64,000 nucleotides of DNA from Whitmania pigra (taxonomy: Eukaryota; Annelida; Clitellata; Hirudinida; Haemopidae): positions 1,134,001 to 1,198,000 of the forward strand of contig JAJTWR010000260.1 of NCBI GenBank assembly GCA_021613335.1, in the 5' to 3' direction. Below are positions 31,061 to 57,530 of this stretch, piece by piece; the first letter of the stretch is position 1; every line of letters starts with the position of its first letter. Made by a program: the position numbers and the translations under genes. A model generated the notes under the pieces. The model did not search any database. It was not told the origin of the DNA and saw nothing but the letters and a program-made list of their open reading frames with translations.

Positions 31061-34020
31061 TAAAGTGTTACTACATGCAGATGTGTGTTGTATAGTCTAG
31101 GTCCGTAGCATGTTATTGAAAAGAGCTTGATAGTGGTTTTGGCAAGAGATGGACTATATTCATGGGTATGACAGGAAGTATGAAGGTTTCTATCTCCTTG
31201 TCCGAGATGACTGGAGCAATAACATAACATCGTTCTTATTCTAAGCACTTGTGTCTAGGTCCTAGACTCTAGGATATCACCATCTTCATAACCACATAAA
31301 CAGTTATTAAACCTACAGCAAAAATAACGATAATAATAACGATAATTATAAAATACAGTTACCACTAGCAACAATGCATTAATAACGTTATCATTATTTG
31401 TGGTGACTGGAAGCCGTAATTTAGAACAAATTAGCATAATAAATGCAAAGTAATTGAAAAGGGAAGAGCTTCACAAACCCAGGTAGACCTTGGCATGAAC
31501 ATTTGCAACGATTAAAAATTGTACTGTTTAGGTGGCGACTGGGAAGACTGAGGAAGACTGATGGAGTAGACAAAAATTACAGTAATTACGATGTTTACAT
31601 AAGTACATCAAACATTAATTTATTGTTATTTAATCTCCATTCTTACCATTCACTGGTCATTTATAGTTTAAAGTAACATCAAATCATCTCAGTTCTTCTC
31701 CAAGTGTAACTCTTGTTATGTCAGCAGCTACCACGTAACACAAATATCCAGGTCGTCCTCAAGGACATAGCAGTACTTGGAGAAGTGTTGAAGGAATGCA
31801 CCAATCTTGCAGTGAAATAAAGATTGCGTCATTGCTATCCTAACATGATATCACAGCATAATACAGGCCTGCTCTAATGGGTTCAGAATAAATTAACCGT
31901 GAACTTGGTATTTCCAATTATTATAAAATGGAAGCATTATTAAATTCTCAAAAGTGTCATTGTAACAGTTAAAATGATGCCACTTCTAAGCCTAAATCTC
32001 CATGAAAAGTATGGAACTTTATGAAAGTGACTGTAATTTTGATTACGATGATATTAAGATAATGTAATGCTGCATGGTGGGTCGCGAACCCGCTGGGTAT
32101 CATGTCGCGCAGTTTTTTATTCGAGCTTCGTTCAACCTGAGCAACAAAGATGATGGAAGTTAATATGAATATGAATATTTTATTACAATTAATATGAATA
32201 GTATCTGCGCAAACTGCTTCCTAAAAACATTTGCAATGATATACGAAAGTCAAGCCAATAGTAGCATCTGTCATATTATCAAAAAAAACAATTAATTACC
32301 TGTTTCAGAGCGGTCATAACTAAGTGTTATAATATGATTTTAAATAATCTGCCTTTGACCTCTGAATTTATCAATGTTTTCTATTTTATTAAAAATTGGA
32401 TTTTTACATTTCTGTAATTCTTAGACCTTCATTAAATAATTTTAAAGTAATTTTGTGAGATTATCTGTTGCGACACATAAAATCATTTTTGTTTTGATAT
32501 ACGATGTATTATGGCGTTTATTCTCAAACTTCCAGCAGTATTTCATTTTAGTTATTTCAAATTTTCAAAAAATCTCCAAAAATCAATTGATGACCTTTTG
32601 CTCGTCAGTTCCAAAGAATGTTTCTTAAATATTCCAAAATAGCTGCAAACATTCATTTCTCGATCTGGTTTGCCAAACTGCGATTTTGTGTTTTTTTTTT
32701 ATAAATTTTTTCACATCAATTCATCTATTCATTCCGTCTATAAACACAAAAAAATTCGTTGAATTTATCCATGGAAGCATCTTATGATTTGAACCACAAA
32801 AATTCTTGTATAAAATTAAACGTATTTATAGAATATAACTAATATTGTTGCAGTTCAAAGTAGCAATTGTTGCTTCCATCTCACAGCATTTAGTCGAATT
32901 AGAAATCAACTTGAAATAATAAAGATGGTTACAGGATTGTTTTTGACATTTAATTCAATGTAATAAAATATTTATTTCCGATAAAACTGTGGAGCCTCTC
33001 ATGGACTCAATGAATCTCAAGACATTTTTATACGCAGACACATTTCACAATTATTTCTCAATTTTTCAGATTAATCTTCTAAATCGTTTTTGTACACATG
33101 CCCAAATATTAGCAATTAGATTTATTTTAATATTGACATTTATTTTTTTATGAAAGTCTTAAATGAAAAGGTTCCTCAGGCACAGTTACGAGTAGACAAA
33201 TGTACTTAGTTGTTAATATTAAATAATAAATTTATTTTTAAACCAAGAATTGCAAGAAACTGTTCTCCGCTCGCTTTCACGCGTCCCCCAGCTCAAGAAA
33301 GGACATAAAGAATGGCAACTCGTGACGCGTAATTGAATCACACCTCAACACCGCCATCAACTTCCTGCTCTCCTGGCAATTTTCTTTCCCTGATGATCCA
33401 TCAATCCTTCCTTCCAAGCGCCGTGTAATTCTCTCCAGCCATATGCACCGATTATATTTAAGCTATACAATTTTACAACAACGTTCAAAATTTTTAGAAA
33501 TCATAATTAAAACAGATTTTGTTCGACTTGAAACAAAATCGCATTTGTTGATGTTTTGAACTTTAATGGACTTATATTAATATTTTAATTCTAATAATGT
33601 AACTTTAATAGAGTCAAACACAATTTGAATTTAATAATTCTAAGACATTGCTTATATCTAGATGCCTTATTATATTTGCAGAAACTTAAAAAGAGCTACT
33701 GATAGAGTTAGTCAGAAAGTACGATTTAATCGCGGTCCAAAGAAATAGTTTCAGTTCCAATGAGGTAATTTTAACAATGCATTAATTTAAACTATCTTTA
33801 ATCACGAAATTGCCTTTGCAAATCCATTTGGACATCCTAGTTTCGCATAACAGCGAATTTTACTCGTTATGCTACGGTAATTAAATAGTCAAAATGCCCC
33901 ATAAAATACCTAGTTGGTGTGCTTTCAATGAGTGCTTGCAACTGCAATTATTATTTTATTTTGTTTTTAATTTATTCTACAAGTACTTTTAGCTTTGAAT
34001 CGAATTTGTGACAATTATTA
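31061..34020. other. AT-rich interval, no gene recognised
   Basis: Apart from a SINE-like element at 32083-32165 and a somewhat GC-richer patch at 33270-33440, I see no coding or repeat structure I can support. Confidence 0.45.
32083..32165 (-). ncRNA. tRNA-derived SINE-like sequence (A and B boxes)
   Basis: On the minus strand TTGCTCAGGTTGAA (A-box-like) is followed about 50 bases later by GGTTCGCGACC, a nearly perfect Pol III B box. The folding of a full tRNA is not convincing, so I read it as a SINE head or old tRNA pseudogene. Confidence 0.4.
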
Positions 34021-34260
34021 GTCACCAGCCACGAATAGTTCCATCAATCATCTTCGGAAGACAACTGGTTGCTGGAGCAGCAGGTAATTGGCAGAACATT
34101 CATGTTATATTCATGGACAGGAAGCAACTAACGACGAGAAATTGATGGGTGCATCTAACCGCCGGACATGCTCGGGAAATAATTTACACCGTCCTTGAAA
34201 CTCATTTGTTTGAAATTTCGGCGATTAATAGACATCTAGAGTCATCATGCATCGATTGAG
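34021..34260. promoter_or_regulatory. Candidate noncoding element 3' of mab-21
   Basis: About 240 bases with higher sequence complexity and GC than their flanks lie 230 bp beyond the mab-21 stop codon. They contain several TAATT/AATTA cores (for example GGTAATTGG) and no open frame. The regulatory role is inferred only from composition and position. Confidence 0.25.
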
Positions 34261-34491
34261 ATTCCAAAGTGTTCAAATTTTAAAAACTTTATGCGACGAG
34301 AATAGCTATTGGATGCAGAATATCAACGGAATAAAAAAAAATGACAAAGTGTTTCTTAATTGTTTTTAAACATAATTTTAGTAGAGTAATTTGGAATGAG
34401 TGGATCAATTTGTTGAATGAAAAAATTCTTACGAAGTTCTTAATCATTTCTTGGGCTGACGTAGAACATTGAACTCCCCTTTGGATAGCTT

Positions 34492-35580
34492 TCATAGCCT
34501 CTCCAAGCTGCGAGAGTTGGTGATAAGTTCTCTGAGGATCCTCCAAACCTGTTTGGCAGCTGCATCGAGAGCCGCGGGAGATTTTCCCTTGAAAAGGTCG
34601 AGATTTGGAAGGAAGTAGTGGTGGCATTTCCTATTCTGAAGACAGGAAATGAGTTGGAGCAAGATGCCGTTGATTCTGTCTCCCAAACAAGTTTCATCCC
34701 ATTCTGCCTCGCGTGGGTGTTTCTCGCATTCGTAGAGGAGCAGTGTTTTAAGGTGGTAGTTTTCCACCGGATGACCAGTCATGTCCAAGTGCTTGTCTCT
34801 GAGAGATTTGAGGACGCTCAGACATTTCTGTCTGCACCCACCCAACAGAAGCATCTCTTCCACGTGATAGAAAGAAATTATCCAGGCATCTCCCTCAGTC
34901 GTCGAGGATTGTTTCTCTTTTGCGTAATTGCTTTCCTTCGAAAGCAGGTCCAGACCCTCTGATTTGACTTCAGCGACCAGATTAGCATTCGGCCAAGGAA
35001 GGTGCATCGGAGGCCAATGACTAGCGCTTCTCGGCCAAATTCCTGAACACTTGAAAGCTGGAGTGATCTGCACGATGTAGCGGTCTCTTATCCTCAGCTT
35101 GACGTCTGTCGTATCCGTCAGCATCCTCACTTGTTGGTCGTTGTATCCAGAGCACTTCTCGACTGCTTGAACCACAAGTGTTTGAAATCTGCTTCTAATC
35201 TTCCTGGCTGATAAGTAACCAGAAGCGGTAATAAATTCAACCCACAATGACATGGATCTTTTTCGACCGTCACTCAACTTCAGCACAGCACATCCTGGCA
35301 ACGCCCCGTCGTCCACGAAATTGAAAACCCCCATCTGGTTGAGATACAAAATCACCTCAAATTCAGTTGATGAGACAACCCTTAGACCTTCGAAGTGGCC
35401 GTTAATTTCGGCCAGGGAGCTGATGAAACGGGGCTCCTGCAGTTCCACCTCCTTGAGAATCTCCTGGACATACTTGCAAACCTCCCTTATCGACTTAACA
35501 ATGGCTGTCTTCCGACTCTGAACTCTCTCATTATAATATTTATTCAGTTGGAACAGCAATTTGCTCTGAGCTGCAAGCAT
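34492..35580 (-). CDS. mab-21: MAB-21-like protein, single exon, 362 aa
   Basis: The frame from ATG 35580 to the stop at 34492 is uninterrupted and aligns with vertebrate MAB21L1/2 (359 aa) end to end: LNKYYNERVQSRKTAI at the start, LQEPRFISSLAEINGHFEGL, then FEVILYLNQMGVFNFVDDG, LPGCAVLKLSDGRKRSMSLW, VEFITASGYLSARKIRSRFQ, ITPAFKCSGIWPRSASHWP and YECEKHPREAEWDE. An upstream in-frame GTG is rejected because the family begins M-x-AAQ. The fold is a nucleotidyltransferase related to cGAS, but MAB21L proteins have no confirmed enzymatic activity. They are developmental factors for eye and sensory structures. The insertion around SNYAKEKQSSTTEGDA is slightly longer than in vertebrates. The intronless state is usual for this family. 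Confidence 0.96.
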   Translation of the reverse strand: MLAAQSKLLFQLNKYYNERVQSRKTAIVKSIREVCKYVQEILKEVELQEPRFISSLAEINGHFEGLRVVSSTEFEVILYLNQMGVFNFVDDGALPGCAVLKLSDGRKRSMSLWVEFITASGYLSARKIRSRFQTLVVQAVEKCSGYNDQQVRMLTDTTDVKLRIRDRYIVQITPAFKCSGIWPRSASHWPPMHLPWPNANLVAEVKSEGLDLLSKESNYAKEKQSSTTEGDAWIISFYHVEEMLLLGGCRQKCLSVLKSLRDKHLDMTGHPVENYHLKTLLLYECEKHPREAEWDETCLGDRINGILLQLISCLQNRKCHHYFLPNLDLFKGKSPAALDAAAKQVWRILRELITNSRSLERL

Positions 35581-36004
35581 TTTCACTCAACAGAAATTTT
35601 TTCGAGATTCTGCAACAAGCATCTCGCACCGTATTAATAGGAAAGAGAGCGACTCCTATTGGACGAGGGTCGCCCAATCTCTTCATTCGACTTCCGCGGA
35701 ACCAATGGAAGCAACGAATGAGCAGCAGCACCATCAAGAAAATTAGCGCACAGTAACCCAATTAACGCAAAATGTTCTCCGGGAACCGCGACCTTTCCCA
35801 CCCCACCGGGTCCATTATAAAAGAAAAACATGGCTTCCGAACGAAACATACCCCAACCAACGAGAAGTGAACGCAAAAACTCAAACACGTGCGCAACGTT
35901 ATTTTGGTTAATTAGGCACAAAAAACGCAGTTATTTAAGTGTACATCTCTACACCTCGGAATCAACTTTAAACGACGACAGTATGGTGGGACACCTGGTT
36001 AAAG

Positions 36005-36010
36005 TTTATT
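36005..36010 (-). terminator. Poly(A) signal AATAAA for SPT16
   Basis: AATAAA on the minus strand lies about 8 bases after the TGA stop, so the 3' UTR must be very short. Confidence 0.6.
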
Positions 36011-36017
36011 TAGATCC

Positions 36018-42531
<6,514 letters not shown>

Positions 42532-43628
42532 TTTCGGTAAAATTTTTGATAATATGAGCCTCTACCGCTACAACACTATTTATAGCGCCACAAACAAATG
42601 GACAAATATCGGAAATCCAACGTGCTGGCAACGATGGCTTCATTAAGTGTATAAATTTATCAAAGATTAATTATTTAAACCATAAAATATAATTCATTTT
42701 ATCATTTTAAAAATTTTAAAACTATTTATATAGCTAGAATCTAATTCAAGTACTGAATCTCCTTGGATCTGCTTATGTATAGCTTATATACTTTAAAAAA
42801 TATATAATTTTGAATATCCTTTAATGAGTGGCCTAAGCGAAAGTACATTATACGACCATACATTTGTCTCATAATTATTAAACTTTACCTAGCCATACCT
42901 AAGCATTCAAAATTTTATCGGGAAGGGAAGGCCTTTTGCCTGAACAGTTTTTCGAAGCCACAAAAAGTGTTTCTACTAGAGGGCACGATTGTAAATTATA
43001 CAGGAAGGCTTCGGGAAACTTGAAAAACAATTATTTCAGTTCAAGGGTGGTTTCCTTATGGAATAAACTAGATAAGGAAACCATCCATGCTGACACAATA
43101 GATAAATTCAAAATTTACTTAAGTAAATTCGGATATTAGGACTAAAAAGAGTGGTTATTACACAGATCCAGGTCTTCTTAACCACTATAAATAATTGTTA
43201 TGTTATGTTATGTTATGTTACCTGTGTCCTTATCAAATTGGTTAAAATTACAGTTTTGTACATAAGAACTCATTCAATGAATAAATATTTCACATATCTT
43301 AACCTTCATTAGCATGTCAAAAATAATACAAGAAATCTACTTTGCAATGAGATTTTTTTACTAAAAATAAACGTTGAAATATTTAAATAATATATCTTTC
43401 GCATTGTGCAAATACAAGGTTAATAAGGTTATTAAATATAATAAAATAATAAACATAGTTAAATTCACTTTCAAAGTAATTTAATCTTGTTTTATTAGCC
43501 ATTAAAATGGTTATTATTAATATTATTAACCTAAAAACTAGTAGAGAGATGGGATTTTAATTTTTTTTAATATTTAACTTTTAATTTATAAACAAACTTT
43601 AGATACATTTCCGATGATAAGAAAGACT
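42532..43628. promoter_or_regulatory. Shared divergent intergenic region of SPT16 and PLPBP, with CR1 insertion
   Basis: About 1.1 kb separates the two start codons, which face away from each other. Both promoters must lie here or in first introns. A CR1 copy occupies 42903-43221. I see no clear TATA box at either end, which is common for housekeeping genes. Confidence 0.5.
42903..43221 (+). mobile_element. CR1-like LINE, 3' end copy
   Basis: It contains the intact last 67 codons of the CR1 ORF (LPEQFF, VVSLWNKLDKETIHADTIDK, IYLSKFGY, stop), a short 3' UTR (TTAGGACTAAAAAGAGTGG onward) and a (TTATG)n tail. Over this stretch it is very similar (few differences per 100 bases) to the 3' end of the CR1 at 14290-15466, so both belong to one recent family. 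TACCT occurs just before the start and just after the tail and may be a short target duplication. Confidence 0.85.
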
Positions 43629-45336
43629 ATGGATGGTTTGGGCAATTCGCTGCGAAGTGTGCTTGATAAAGTAGCTAGAGCATCTGTTTCTCGTACCAAA
43701 GTACAAGTGGGCATCGAACGTTTTGTCAAAAAAGTTTGGTCCAGAATTAATGAATAATCATTGATTTGTAAACGGTGGATGGCAACGATAATTATCGCTG
43801 ATTGGAAATAATTATTGAAATAGACTGAATGTTTGCAGAATGTAAATCACTTACCTAGATTGGTTGCTGTTAGTAAAACTCAATCTCCTTCTACTGTGCT
43901 AGAAGCATATAAATTGGGACAAAGGCATTTTGGAGAAAATTATGTAAGTAAGACATTCTTGCTTCTACTTGTTTTTTGATTGACAGTAGTTGATTTTTAA
44001 AGGTTCAAGAACTAGTGGAAAAAAGCCAAAGTCCTGAGGTTTGTTTTTCTTTGAAGCATTGAAAGTGCTTAAAATTGAAGTAATTAGTTAATGTAATCGG
44101 AGAAAATATAATTTGTTAAGGAAAACCAGTTAATTAATTTTGTGTCTTTAAACATGCAGATCTCTAATTCTTGTGAAGAAATTAAATGGCATTTCATTGG
44201 ACATTTACAAAAGAACAAAGTGAATAAAATCCTGGGTAACCATTTCCCTATTTAAATTAATATCGATTAATGTTGCCTAAGAATGAAATTATTTGTTTAG
44301 GTGTTGCTGGTCTGTTTATGGTTGAGACGGTTGATGATATCAACCTGGCACAAGCTTTAAATTCTGCATGTGAGAAGAAAAACAAAGAACTTCCCTTGAA
44401 AGTGATGGTGCAAGTCAACACGAGCAATGAAGAAAGTTGGTAGTGATGACTATGTAATACATTATGATATAATTATATATAATAGCATTGTAATGAGATA
44501 GTAGAGGTGATTAGAATTATAATATAACGTCATAATTGTTGTGATTAGTTGTCAGATCAGGCAAAGTTGGTCATTCTGAGAGTATTTTAGTTATTTTGCT
44601 ACTGCTTGTGGTGTTGATTGTATTATAATATATTGCTTATCATATAATACTTCTCACCTGGATGATGTTGGCTGAGGAGTGAAACTTTAGTTTAACTATT
44701 CTTGGCAAGTTTTCAAGAGATTCAATATGACATTCTTTTACTTCAATTCAGATAAAAGTGGATGCAGCCCATCAGAGGTAACAAAGATTGTTTCCTATAT
44801 AATGGAAAAATGTCCAAAGTTGGAGTTTGTTGGCCTCATGACGATAGGTTCGTTCGATCACGACTTGAAGGAAGGACCAAACCCAGACTTTGTGGTGAGG
44901 TGTTTGTAAATTTGTGGGAACAATATGTGCCTTAGAAGTGCTAAAATAAAACCATATCTTTCCAATACTTGTATGTTTATTCATATTGTTTTGCATTTTA
45001 AATGGTTGGTTTCATTAGAACACAAACCATAATTATATTAACTTAATATATTTGTTCATAATTTATTTCTTTTTGCTGCAGTTGCTATCAAAGATGAGGG
45101 ATGATTTGTGCCAGGAATTGAACCTCAACAAAGAAAGTGTTGAGTTGAGCATGGGAATGTCAAACGATTTTGAACATGCAGTAAGTGCATTACTATGTCC
45201 ATATTATCTTTGTTTATTATACTGCTGGTATTTAATATCTTTACTTTATATGTTAAATGTTTATTGATATTTTTAGATACAGTTAGGCAGCACCAATGTG
45301 AGAGTAGGAAGTTTGGTATTTGGAGAGAGGAAATGA
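43629..45336 (+). CDS. PLPBP: Pyridoxal phosphate homeostasis protein (YggS/PROSC family), 8 exons, 241 aa
   Basis: Exons 43629-43700, 43839-43943, 44003-44038, 44160-44235, 44301-44435, 44752-44894, 45082-45180 and 45277-45336 join in frame (726 bp). Motifs: LVAVSKTQ with the PLP-binding lysine at residue 37; [61 protein letters not shown] with [16 protein letters not shown] at the end. All are standard for the fold-type III PLP protein that buffers free PLP and has no known catalytic turnover. The protein is shorter than vertebrate PLPBP (275 aa), mainly at the N-terminus. It is cytosolic or mitochondrial in relatives; no clear targeting signal is visible here. Confidence 0.95.
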
Positions 45337-45716
45337 GTGAAGAAATTTTGTTTGGAATTGAACAGGATTGATTTGGATTTGAGTTTTACTATGATTTGTC
45401 ATTGATTATTTTTGTCTCGATAACGAACAGTGGGAGTCACGCTAGTACTGAATGCCTTGAAGATGTTAAAGTCAATTTTACCTAATTAATAACTAATTAT
45501 TAATAACTATTTCTTATATTTTTCATTATGGAATTTATGGTGAATCCATTTAATGACTTTGGTTTTTGAATAAAGAACACTGAGTTTGTTGCTTTGTATT
45601 TATTATTTCGGACCCAAAAACCTTCTTACCGAAGTTTTCGTCGCTGGAATCGATCAATATCGTTTGCGAGGCTTTTGTTGCCATGGAGATCCTTCATTGG
45701 AATCTTGTTTTCATTG
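45337..45716. other. Intergenic, PLPBP to Ig receptor
   Basis: AT-rich sequence with an AATAAA near 45569 on the plus strand. It probably holds the PLPBP 3' UTR and the receptor's promoter. Confidence 0.35.
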
Positions 45717-53649
<7,933 letters not shown>

Positions 53650-54841
53650 CTTTGAAAATAAATTTTCATTCAATTATCACCGTTAAACGTGAACATAATT
53701 TTTTTTATTCTATTCTCAACGAGCTCATCTACAGCATCCTCAAAATCACCAAAGTTTCGATTTTGAGAATCTCTTCATGTATTCGGTAATCAACTGTGAG
53801 TTCTTGTCAAGTCGACACCAAACCGAGATCCTATTATCCAGACGCTTGCTGACCTCGTTATGCTGGGTTGTTGAACCCCATTCAGACAGCTTTAGATACA
53901 ATGCTGGCTCGCATGCGGCTTCTTCAGGTAGGGCGCCTAAGCTTTTCAGAGAAGCAAACCTTTGATCAACTTCCTGTGACGACTTCTTTTTGCATCTCAC
54001 CAAAATGTCGAGGACCCACGCAAAACTCACTTTTGTCCCTTTCCCTTCTGAATTTCAAATGGTGTCCCTTGACTTATTGGAGCATGAAACAGAAACTGTC
54101 TTTGGGGAATTTTTCTCTCACAATAACTTAAATAATAACATTTAGTTTAATATTATTATTTACTTAATTAATATTATAAATTTTTAAAAAGTAATAGCAA
54201 AATTCTGGTTTTTAATTATTAGTTATAGACCATACAACGACGCAAAACTCACATTAGTTTTTATATCAAGTTTTGTATTGTTATAATTTTATAATTGTGC
54301 AATGACCGCATCATTAATATTTGTTTCCAGGTCTCCATCCATTTGTGGAAAGTGATAATTTGTGGCACACTACAACAGGGTTAGATAACTTTATTCACCG
54401 GCTCGTTTTGCTAATTAACTTACCACCATTACGTTTTATTTAAGGGGCCTTGTTTACTAATGAATGCTCCCTCATTCTGGAATATTTGAAACTTCTGGCA
54501 GTGTCGTTAACATTTTGTGAATAATGAGAATGCTGCAATCTGGCAGTGATGGAACATTTCGAAAATGAAACTGCTTGGTGATAAAATGGATATAAACTCA
54601 ATATTGCATGGTTTTTAACTCTCAAAGTCCACCTAAAACAAATTAGACTAAAAACATCGATATTATTGTTATAACGTTTTTGATAAAATATTAATTTTTA
54701 AAAAATATGCCTTTTCCAAATTAAACTCAACTAAAATAAAATATTCATATATATTTCGTCTAACTTTTACTGGTCGTTTTGACATTGGTAAACAAATTCT
54801 CGTGACCGGCAAATTGTTTATCATAAATTTTTATTTGGAAA
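53650..54841. other. Intergenic, Ig receptor to DNMT2
   Basis: An acceptor-like CATCTACAG near 53735 could add a short alternative C-terminus (PSSKSPKFRF, stop) to the receptor. Open frames at 53746-54131 on both strands resemble nothing I know. The rest is AT-rich. Confidence 0.4.
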
Positions 54842-57530
54842 ATGCTACGGGTTATAGAACTGTATAGTGGTATCGGAGGGATGCATTTTGCTTTAGAAAG
54901 TAAATTTTACAAAATATTATATGAAAATGGTATCGGAACAACAAAACTGATTTTATAGGATCTGGTTTGAAGTATGAAATTGTCGCAGCAGTAGATATAA
55001 ATCCAGTATGCAATTCTGTCTATCGTGCAAATTTTCCAAGTACTTCATTAAAGTCCAAGTGCTTAACAGTAAGTGCAGTACTTTACATCTTTAAATCTGT
55101 TATTAGACCCAAAGCAGACCTATTATAAAAACCCAGATTAACAAGTCATTAAATATGCAATTGATTAAATGATTTTTTAGTTAGAAAGTCATGCCCTATT
55201 TCTCTATATATCAACAGAAATATCATAATTACCAAAAAGCTCTATTTATTGAGGGGGATGTTTCATTCTTGGCACATCTCTTAAAACTTGATTTTGTAGG
55301 AGAAATGACATTTTATTCCATTTGAAATCTACAGTCCCTGGATGTGGGAGATTTTGATAATTTCAATGCAGACATGGTTGTAATGAGTCCTCCCTGCCAG
55401 CCTTTTACTATCATTGGAAATCAAAAAGACATCGGGGATGAAAGAACAAAGTCATTCCAGCATTTTACCAGTTTGCTACCAAAGTCAGCAAATACCTCAC
55501 ATCATGCCTGAAACTTATTCAAATTATCCTGATCCTTATCTTCATTTAAAATATTCTTTGTAAAAATCTAACTTGTAAATTAATGATATATTTTACTTAG
55601 ACTTTATATATCTCTAACTATAAAACCCACTTTAGAGCTTTTTGAATAATGTCAATTAATCATTCCATTGAAAATTCTAACTCAAGTATCTTTTCATTGA
55701 ATGTAGCATTAAGTAAATAACTATTTAATGTGTATTCATATTTCTTTCACGTTAGAATGAGAAATTTACCAAAGTTCATTTTGCTTGAAAATGTGAGAGG
55801 AATGGAGAATTCTAAAATGAGGACAGAATTTGTAAATGTACTTGCTTCTCTTAACTACAATATTCAGGTTGTTTGCATTGCTTTGTTAAATTATAATTAT
55901 ATTTGGAGTCAAATACTTTGGGGCTTTTATTGCAGGAGTTCATGCTTTGTCCAACCCAATTCAAAATCCCCAATTCTAGGAAACGATATTATTTGCTTGC
56001 AAAACTTAACCCATTGAAATTTTCATTTCCAATGAAATCTGAGGTATAATTTGATTCCGATTGTTATCTCACAAGTTTATTAGTCTAGCTTATTCTATTT
56101 CATTTAATCTAGCTTATTTCGGATATAAATGAAATCATCGAATTTGTTGAAGTCACTCCTTTTAAAGAGGATTGTCCAGATTCATTAAGCACTAAACTTG
56201 TTGCTCCGTCTCTGAAAAATTATTTGGAAAATGCAACAGATGAATATTTCAATCATTTTCTTGTGGATAAGAAGTTTTTCAAAAAGTTCTGGATTATGGA
56301 TCTTGTATCTGAAGATTCTCATATTTGTTGCTGTTTCACAAAAGGGTAATTTTTGTTGAACAATTAATTTTTTGTTTCCTTCAAAGCTTTTCAAATGAAG
56401 TAATTTAATATTGTGCCACATAAACTAACTGGTATTGCCTACGCTCCAGGTATGGCAGACATATTGAAAAGGCAGGCTCTGTACTACAAATGCATGCATC
56501 AACAACTAATTTGGTTAGAATACATTTGCATTAAATCATAACTTTTGCTGAATGTCACATTCCATGAGCAGTGGAAATACCAGCATAACGAAGACTGTCC
56601 AGAATTTGTTGAAGAGGTTAAAAAATTGAGACTCAGATTTTTCACTCCAAGGGAAATAGCTAATTTAATGTCATTTCCCAACACATTAGGTGAGACTAAT
56701 GTTTTGAATGTCAGTATAATTCATGAGGATAAAATGTTTTCATTCCTCTTAGCCTCCATCATGGCATACCTGAGTTTTATTAATTACTATTAAATCATTG
56801 ATTCATTGGCTTTTTATTTTAATTTTAGTCATTTCTCTTAGTCATGTTTCTCTAGAGATGTTCTTGCATTATTGGCGATCAATCGAAAAAATTCCTATTC
56901 CAACCATAAAGCTTTTACCAAAAAGCTCACTGAGCTTAAATATTTAACTAGATCCTCCACATGAGCTTATCATTGTCATTTAAGCTTGTGTCTTGAAAAT
57001 TGGTAATTGCCCTCTCCTGCAGGTTGTCCTGGTTAAGCAGCACTTCCAAAATCATCTCAAATAAAATAAGTATAAATAGTCCTGGTTCTATTGCAATAGC
57101 AAGTAAGAGCATAACACTCAAATGGGGTCCATCAGCAAAAGTTTTTGGACTCTAGGCACAGCACCTATGGATAACCAGTACCCCATGTTATGTTGGTAAG
57201 GGAAAATCAAAATAAGGTCATGATCACAATATTTTAATGTGTTACTACATGGGTGGGCGCCTCCCTCCATTTGGCAGCTCTGGCTGTGAACAAGTTCACT
57301 GAATCTGCCCTGATGTCTTTAATCTTAACCATTTAGCAAGACAGTAAAAAGTAATTTATTAGTTAAAACTGAATAATTGGTATTTAATGTCTATTTTATA
57401 AGTAATTAAACTTATTATTTCAGTATTTCCAGAAGGCATGACACATCAGCAATGCTACAGAGTCCTTGGCAACAGCATAAACGTCCATGTTGTTTCCTTC
57501 CTCTTAAATGTTCTAACTTTTGAAGTTTAA
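54842..57530 (+). CDS. TRDMT1: tRNA (cytosine-5) methyltransferase DNMT2, 9 exons, 352 aa
   Basis: Exons 54842-54899, 54959-55068, 55335-55483, 55756-55867, 55936-56043, 56113-56345, 56450-56513, 56572-56689 and 57424-57530 join in frame (1,059 bp). Motif I is LYSGIGGMHFALE (SAM binding). Motif IV is MSPPCQPFT, with catalytic Cys77. Motif VI is LLENVRGMENSK. Motif VIII is CPTQFKIPNSRKRYY. The family marker CFT appears in CCCFTKGYGRHIEKAGS. FFTPREIANLMSFP and YRVLGNSINVHVVS close the protein. DNMT2 methylates C38 of tRNA-Asp and related tRNAs rather than DNA. It is shorter than human (391 aa), mostly in the variable target-recognition region. The last intron (734 bp) is the largest. No regulatory DNMT1/3 domains are present. 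Confidence 0.96.

Noticed and set aside
35581..35586. Two extra N-terminal residues for MAB-21
   Set aside because: The codon is GTG, and the family starts at the following ATG (M-x-AAQ).
45594..45716. Upstream extension of the Ig receptor signal exon
   Set aside because: It would need a TTG start. The ATG at 45717 directly precedes a good signal peptide and fits the splice phase.
53746..54131. Overlapping frames on both strands after the Ig receptor
   Set aside because: Neither resembles a cytoplasmic domain of an Ig receptor nor another family; no clear splice support.
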